Origin: Actinophytocola sp963825445
Lineage (GTDB): Bacteria; Actinomycetota; Actinomycetes; Mycobacteriales; Pseudonocardiaceae
Reading direction: 5' to 3'
DNA length: 64,000 nucleotides
Assembly: GCA_963825445.1 (NCBI GenBank)
Contig: CAWGTM010000014.1
Coordinates: 62,001-126,000, forward strand
Positions 59,049-64,000 of this stretch are shown piece by piece (position 1 is the stretch's first letter; each line of letters begins with the position of its first letter). The position numbers were made by a program, and so were the translations under genes. Under the pieces are notes generated by a model, which worked only from the letters and a program-made list of their open reading frames with translations, searched no databases and was not told the origin of the DNA.

Positions 59049-59627
59049 TTAGAAATTCCGGGGAGGCGGACTAGCCAGGTGCCTGGCCGGGAACATGGCG
59101 GTCACCGGGCCCGCGGGGTTGATGACCAGCGGATGACCGTGCAGCAGGGGCACCAGGTCACGGCCCTTGATCTCCCGCCAGCCGGGCCACGCGTTCGGCA
59201 CGTGCGCCACCGACGTGCACGCCGGCACCATCACCGTGCCCTGCCTGGCGGGGAAGCCGGTGACCGAGCGGTCGTCCGGCCCGGCCGCGTAGAGCAGCAG
59301 GTTCGCGTCGAGCACGGCCGCCGGCAGGTCGGCCTGGTCGCGGTGCCCGGCCTGCACCAGCTGCAGGAGCCGCTCGAGGTCGGTGGCCGGATCCGGCATC
59401 CGCAGCGCCTCCGGTGACGGCCGGTACTCGGTGTTGCGGCGGAAGTTGGTGTCGATCTCGCCGCGGTCGTCCACCGGGTACGCGCCGACCACGCCCCACG
59501 GCGGGACCTCGGCGTCGGCGTCGAACGCCGGGTCGATGACGTAGAGCCACGTGTTGGGGTTGGCCATGGCGCTGGCCCGCATCTCCGGCGTGATCTCCGG
59601 CGGGGTCACCTGCTCAGGATCGGGCAT
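59049..59627 (-). CDS. type VII secretion system-associated protein (SseB-like)
   Basis: 192 residues, intact: MPDPEQVTPPEITPEMRASA, NPNTWLYVIDPAFDADAEVP, PWGVVGAYPVDDRGEIDTNF, AAVLDANLLLYAAGPDDRSV, GFPARQGTVMVPACTSVAHV and LVPLLHGHPLVINPAGPVTA. This matches the actinobacterial family annotated as type VII secretion-associated, which has an SseB-like fold. Divergent from the PE/PPE-like operon at 59797, supporting a shared role. Biochemical function unknown. Confidence 0.75.
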   Translation of the reverse strand: MPDPEQVTPPEITPEMRASAMANPNTWLYVIDPAFDADAEVPPWGVVGAYPVDDRGEIDTNFRRNTEYRPSPEALRMPDPATDLERLLQLVQAGHRDQADLPAAVLDANLLLYAAGPDDRSVTGFPARQGTVMVPACTSVAHVPNAWPGWREIKGRDLVPLLHGHPLVINPAGPVTAMFPARHLASPPPRNF

Positions 59628-59796
59628 GTGCCGATCGTAGGTTCACTTCGCCGTATCCGCGTCACCGGTTCGGGCGCCGTTCGTCCCCTTCCCGGGACTC
59701 GCTCGCACGATGTTCGTTGCTTCTGGGAACCACTCCCCGGCGGCGCACATCAGAGTTACAGTTCGTCGCAATTGCACACACCAGGGGAGGCCAGCC

Positions 59797-60168
59797 GTGT
59801 ACTTCATCGACGGAGGCGGAAGCGGCCCGGTAGTGGAGCCCACGTTCACCGGTACGCAGAGCCTGAGCATCGAGCCGTCGTCCATCCCGGCCGCGCTCAC
59901 TGCTTTCAAGGACGCGCACGAGCGGCTCTCGAAGAAGGTGGAGCAGCTCAGTGGGCTCCCGATCGAACAGTGGGCAATGGACCCGGTCAGTCGCGAGACG
60001 GTCGTGGAGTTCTCCGAACGCAGCAACGGTGGCGGTCAGGAGTCGGCGATCGCCTGCCTGATGGGCTACGAGAAGCAGTTGGCACGCGCGATCGACTCGT
60101 TGCAGTCCGCGAACGACGCGTACATCGCCACCGAAGGCACGAACAGCGAGCGCTGGGGCAAGTACTAA
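59797..60168 (+). CDS. small helical protein, type VII locus C
   Basis: 123 residues from GTG 59797, preceded by GGGGAGG, intact. VYFIDGGGSGPVVEPTFTGT, SLSIEPSSIPAALTAFKDAH, ERLSKKVEQLSGLPIEQWAM, DPVSRETVVEFSERSNGGGQ, YEKQLARAIDSLQSANDAYI. No signal peptide; helical pairs separated by a short loop, the plan of PE/ESAT-6-type partners. It directly precedes the PPE-like gene, as PE genes do. Confidence 0.6.
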   Translation: MYFIDGGGSGPVVEPTFTGTQSLSIEPSSIPAALTAFKDAHERLSKKVEQLSGLPIEQWAMDPVSRETVVEFSERSNGGGQESAIACLMGYEKQLARAIDSLQSANDAYIATEGTNSERWGKY

Positions 60169-60203
60169 GCCGTTGAGGCTTCTCATTCAAAGGATTGATC
60201 CTC

Positions 60204-61637
60204 ATGGGACACCGGTGGCGGGGCTACGAGCACCCGGAGCTCTTCACAATGATCAATGCGGGACTGGGGCCGAGGGCGTCGGTTCCGCAGACCGAGTACT
60301 GGAAAAGTCTCTCCGACGAGCTGGCCCTGGTGGACGAGGAGCTGAACGCGAAGCTCCGCACCATGGGCGCCACCTGGCAGGGGAACGCCGCCGAGAGCGC
60401 GCAGTCCGGCCTCACGCCGCTGGCCCAGTGGGCCGGTGACGCGCAGACCGGTGCGAACGTCATGGGTACCTCCACGGAGTACCAGGCCGACTACATCGCC
60501 GACGCGCGCCACCAGATGCCCCCGCCGGTCGAGGTGACCACGCCGGCACCGTCCGGTTGGGACATCGCGACCGCCGGTGCGGCCGGGCTGCTCGGCAACC
60601 CGGGACCGGCGGTGAACGTGGCGATGCAGGCCGCCGACCACGAGGCCCAGGAGAGTGCGCAGAACGAGGCCCAGCTCGAGGCCGTGCGCACCATGGAGTC
60701 CTACGAGACGAGCAGTACCTGGAACCGGACCACGCTCGGCACGTTCGTGCCGCCGCCGGACGTCGTGATCTCCACACCGCCGCCGCAGGGCTCCGCCAAC
60801 GTCGAGCGGATCGCCATCGGCACGATCAACACGTACAAGGGCTCGGACGAGTCGGGCACGTCGCCCAACGGCCACACCCCCACCACGGTCACCACGGGTA
60901 CGCAGCAGCCGCCGCAGGTCGGTGGCAACACCGGCGGCGGCGGTGGCGGAGGTGGTGGCGGTGGCGGCGGCGGTACGACCCTGCCGCCCGGCACCCCGCC
61001 TCCCGGCACCACCCCGCCGGGCACCGGCACCCCGCCCGGCTCGACCCTGCCGCCCGGCACCACGCCGTCCGGCAACGTGCCGCCGCCCACGCCGAACCCG
61101 CTGCCGCCCGGCAACCCGCCGGTGCAGCCGCCGAACCCGTTGCCGCCGGGCAACAACCCGGGGCTCCCGCCGACCGGCGGCCTGCCGCCCTTCGGCGACA
61201 ACCCGAACAACCCGGGCGCCTCGAACAACCCTGGCAACAAGCCACTGCTGCCCGGCCCGGGTGGACGCGGCGTGTTCCCGCCGCTGCGCCCCGGCATGCC
61301 GGGAATGCCTGGTACGCCTGGCATGCCCGGTTTCCCCGGCGGTCCGGGTGGCATCGGTGGCGCGATGGACCCCGACGGCTCCCGGCCGGGCTCGCAACTC
61401 GGCCGCGGTGGCCTGGCCGGCGGTGGCCTGGCCGGTGAGAACGGCGTGGTGCGCAACGGTCCGGGTGCGGCTTCGGCGGCCGGTGGCCGTGGTGGCGTCA
61501 ACGCTCCCATGGGCCCCGGTGGCCGCCGCCAGGACGGCGAGGACGACGACGAGCACTTCGCGCCCGACTACCTGCTGGAGACGACCGACGTCTTCGGCGA
61601 CGACAGGCGGGTCGCCCCGACGGTGATCGGTGAGTAG
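60204..61637 (+). CDS. PPE-like protein with long Pro/Gly-rich region, type VII locus C
   Basis: 477 residues, intact. MGHRWRGYEHPELFTMINAG, SLSDELALVDEELNAKLRTM, GATWQGNAAESAQSGLTPLA (WxG turn of WXG100/PPE), then alanine-rich helices to about residue 190. A Pro/Gly/Thr region follows (GGGGGGGGGGGTTLPPGTPP, repeated NPLPPGN and PGMPGMPGTPG units). The C-terminus DYLLETTDVFGDDRRVAPTV is shared with the protein at 25309. The likely type VII secreted substrate of this locus, with the gene before it as partner and the gene after as chaperone. Confidence 0.78.
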   Translation: MGHRWRGYEHPELFTMINAGLGPRASVPQTEYWKSLSDELALVDEELNAKLRTMGATWQGNAAESAQSGLTPLAQWAGDAQTGANVMGTSTEYQADYIADARHQMPPPVEVTTPAPSGWDIATAGAAGLLGNPGPAVNVAMQAADHEAQESAQNEAQLEAVRTMESYETSSTWNRTTLGTFVPPPDVVISTPPPQGSANVERIAIGTINTYKGSDESGTSPNGHTPTTVTTGTQQPPQVGGNTGGGGGGGGGGGGGGTTLPPGTPPPGTTPPGTGTPPGSTLPPGTTPSGNVPPPTPNPLPPGNPPVQPPNPLPPGNNPGLPPTGGLPPFGDNPNNPGASNNPGNKPLLPGPGGRGVFPPLRPGMPGMPGTPGMPGFPGGPGGIGGAMDPDGSRPGSQLGRGGLAGGGLAGENGVVRNGPGAASAAGGRGGVNAPMGPGGRRQDGEDDDEHFAPDYLLETTDVFGDDRRVAPTVIGE

Positions 61638-61643
61638 ACGTAG

Positions 61644-62451
61644 GTGAGCAGCGCCTTTTCCGTCGGTGCGGACGACTCCGAGCCGATCACCTTGTCCGCA
61701 CTCGAGTTCGACGTGCTGTGGGAGCACCTTCGCCTCGGCGCACTGCCGCTCGTGGTGAAGGTGCCCTCCCCGGGCAAGACCGACGCGGAGCGCGCCGAGT
61801 TGGAGGAGCGTGCCTGGGCCGGTCTCGAGGCACGCGGTCTCGGCCGACCGGTCGACGTGCGCCCGGACATCGAGGAACTGCTCGGCCTGCTGGCCAAGCC
61901 CGACCGCGAGGTGGACGCCAGGGCGTTCGTCGGCCGGAACATGCGGGTGCTCGCGGCGGCCACCGGAACGGCGGCGGCCGTGGCGACCCTGAGCGACGGC
62001 ACCCTGACGTTGCACCGCGCGTCGGCCAGCGGACTGGCCGGCGCGACGCTCGCGACACTGCCGGCGCTCGGTGCCGGGCCGGGCACAGTCGGTGACGTTG
62101 CCGACCAGGGACTTCGAGGAGGCGGCCAACGCGGCGGGCGGCACCCGCGACGGCTTCGCGAAGGCGTTGCTGGACAGGGGAATCCGCGACGCCGACGTGC
62201 TCACCGACATGATCAAGGACGTGCACGGCATGGGCAACTTCGGTGCCGCCGCACGGGATCGGCTCGGGCGAAGACGCCGGGCCGAACGCGTGGTGTCGTT
62301 CTTCGACACCGAGGACGGCCGGTACGTGCAGATCCGCCGTGCCGGCCCCGACGGAACGCTGTGGACCACGATCTCGCCGGCGGACCTGCGTAAGCTCGTT
62401 CACCACGTGACCGAGCTGCTGGACGAGATCGTCGGTGAGGTTGAGAACTGA
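61644..62451 (+). CDS. EspG-like type VII secretion chaperone, locus C
   Basis: GTG 61644, 6 bp after the PPE-like stop: ITLSALEFDVLWEHLRLGAL, VKVPSPGKTDAERAELEERA, MRVLAAATGTAAAVATLSDG, TRDFEEAANAAGGTRDGFAK, RAERVVSFFDTEDGRYVQIR, TTISPADLRKLVHHVTELLD. About 268 residues. Co-linear with the protein at 26504. EspG holds PE-PPE pairs soluble before export. One frame break near 62085. Confidence 0.8.
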
Positions 62452-62824
62452 GTTGTCCACCCGGATAGACCCGCATGCCCTGCGTGCCGCCGTGCTCGCC
62501 GTCGCACCGTGGCTGGACGGTGGCGAACGCCCCGACCGGGCCACGCTCGCGGCTGCCGTTCGACTGAGCCTGCGGACTCTCGAGCAGGTGGCCCCCGGCC
62601 GCAGCGTCGAGGTACGCGTGCCGCCTTTCGCTGCCGTGCAGTGCATCGAGGGCCCTCGTCACACGCGCGGGACCCCGCCGAACGTCGTGGAGACCGATCC
62701 CCGCACCTGGCTGGAGCTGGCCGTCGGCGCTCTACAGTGGACGGAGGCGGAGGCGGCCGGTCGCATCAAGGCGTCCGGCAACCGGGCCGACCTGTCGCCA
62801 CACCTGCCGATCGTCAGCCTCTAG
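62435..62824 (+). CDS. sterol-carrier-family (SCP2-like) protein
   Basis: 129 residues: IDPHALRAAVLAVAPWLDGG, ERPDRATLAAAVRLSLRTLE, GRSVEVRVPPFAAVQCIEGP, RHTRGTPPNVVETDPRTWLE. Matches a conserved actinobacterial family labelled sterol carrier protein; it may bind a lipid. The start is uncertain: GTG 62435 overlaps the EspG gene by 17 bases, TTG 62453 starts just after its stop. Its stop overlaps the convergent hydrolase stop. Confidence 0.75.
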   Translation: MRLRTELSTRIDPHALRAAVLAVAPWLDGGERPDRATLAAAVRLSLRTLEQVAPGRSVEVRVPPFAAVQCIEGPRHTRGTPPNVVETDPRTWLELAVGALQWTEAEAAGRIKASGNRADLSPHLPIVSL

Positions 62825-64000
62825 AAGATGCGGCCGAGCGTGTTCTCGTAGACGTCCCGCACGCCTTCCGCCACGTCGCCGACGGTCCCGATGATCACGT
62901 CGGCACCGTCGTTGAGCACCTCGCCGCCGGTCTGCTGTCAGCTCGTCCCACGCGGCATCCCAGTCGCCGGACACGGCGTCCGAGCCCGCTTCCCACAGGC
63001 CACCGCCCGCGTCGACCACGAGATCGACGGCCTCCTTGCCGATGTTCACCGCACCGTCGATCACCGGCCCGATGATCGGCACGTCCGACCCGGGCACCTC
63101 GGGCGGCAGCGGGTGGTCGAGCAGGTTCGGCTCGCTGACCTCCGCGTAGTTGCCGGTGGCGATGTTCCCCAGGTTCTCCAGGGACTCCGAGCCGCGCAGG
63201 TAGTACTCCGCGTGCGCGTCGACCAGGTTCGCGTCGCTGGCCGCGCCGAACTGGTTGGCGCCGAAGGAGTTGTCGTAGGGCCCGGTCGACGAGCCGTCGG
63301 CCGTGAACCAGTCGCCGCTCGTGCCCTGCACGATCGGGTCGTGCTCGGTGGCGCCCGCCCACACGTGTCCCTCGCCCGGCGAGAGTTGGTCCACATTGGA
63401 CGCACCGACACCCGGCGAACCGAGGAACGCGATGTCGTCGGCCGCGAGACCGTTCATGGCCGCGTAGCCGACGGTGGTGCTGCCGTAGCTGTGGCCGAGC
63501 ACCGTCACGTGTGGATCGTTGCCCGCCGCGAGATAACCCTCCACATCGGACACCAACAGGTCGCCGCCCTGGATCGCCTGGTCGGGCGACGCGACCGTCA
63601 GGTCGGTGAACTCCGGGGCGTCGTAGCCGAGCCACGCGATGGTCACGTTGTTCGAACCGGGCTCGGCGGCGTCCATCTGGGCCTGGAGCGCGGCCGCGTC
63701 TCCGTTGGGGTACATGGATTCCAGCGTGGTGGCCGTGCCGGGGACCACCACCGCGAGGTTGTCCGCCTCGTCGGGGTTGCCGTACGCGATGGCCAACGCG
63801 CCGTCCTGGCTGCCCGGCCCGACCGGGTCGTAGGACAGCACGTACGTCGGGTCGGCCGACAGCGCGTCCGCCTCGGCCACCCGTTCCTCGGCCGCCGTGG
63901 CGTTGGTCAGCAGCCGGTCGTTGTCCTGGCGTGCGTCCAGCAGGTCGGCGAAGGCGGGGTCGTTGCGCATGGCGCCCTCGTCGGACGGGTCGATTCCCAA
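62821..64000 (-). CDS. alpha/beta hydrolase of DUF1023 type (N-terminus outside window)
   Basis: About 390 residues visible. LAVVVPGTATTLESM (oxyanion region), VTVLGHSYGSTTVGYAAMNG with the nucleophile Ser in GHSYGS, FLGSPGVGASNVDQLSPGEG, then SLENLGNIATGNYAE, and an end TGGEVLNDGADVI ... LGRIF after repairing one inserted base near 62937. DUF1023 hydrolases are common downstream of WXG100-type domains, and the missing N-terminus (before MGIDPSDEGAMRNDPAFADL) could be one. Possible esterase secreted through type VII. Confidence 0.75.

Overview
The base composition (very high GC), GTG/ATG starts with GGAGG-type ribosome sites, the DasR-type operator, ECF/SigE-family sigma factors, DUF397/XRE and DUF3558 families, and type VII (ESX) substrate and chaperone families point to a filamentous actinomycete, most likely Pseudonocardiaceae. 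The family assignment is inference. The read quality matters: I estimate by eye about a hundred or more single-base indels, mostly one-base insertions, that break reading frames. They occur in essential housekeeping genes (purA, purB, purD, purS, purQ, purL, fba), so I treat them as assembly error and annotate each gene across its frame breaks.

Layout. 0-5 kb: two DedA membrane proteins, an HSL-type esterase, a GlcD-type FAD oxidase, and nagA with a DasR-like operator. 5.2-11.4 kb: an ECF sigma factor, YciI and PPOX proteins, an SDR with a palindromic operator, a Tat-exported PhoD phosphatase coupled to a second exported phosphodiesterase, then an F420-type oxidoreductase behind a 22-bp perfect hairpin that contains its ribosome site. 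11.5-24.1 kb: fba-DUF3151, a truncated TetR gene, two tandem secreted HNH nucleases, purA-methyltransferase, GDPD, a TRAP-TAXI transporter and purD.

24.3-28.8 kb is type VII secretion accessory locus A: PE-like helical protein, DUF3558 lipoprotein, PPE-like Pro/Gly-rich protein, EspG-like chaperone, a WXG100-like small protein and a WXG100-lytic transglycosylase. 28.8-33.4 kb: MarR-MFS pair with a palindromic operator, aminotransferase and threonine aldolase. 33.5-37.5 kb: two SigE-family sigma genes sharing an ECF-type promoter motif, each followed by membrane proteins. Then purB, locus B (PE-like plus DUF3558 lipoprotein, 39.0-40.1 kb), MOSC, SAM hydrolase, DUF2334, MBL hydrolase, ALDH, GMC oxidoreductase, epimerase and a TPR/DUF397/XRE group.

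49.6-52.8 kb is the overlapping purS-purQ-purL operon. It is followed by a lipoprotein, a pentapeptide-type membrane protein, a Pro/Gln-rich membrane protein, a GH25 lysozyme and a PAS-GGDEF-EAL protein. 59.0-64.0 kb is type VII locus C: T7SS-associated protein, small helical partner, PPE-like protein, EspG-like chaperone, SCP2-like protein and an alpha/beta hydrolase cut by the window edge. Three dispersed substrate/chaperone modules with no core ESX ATPase or channel gene in view are the most interesting content.
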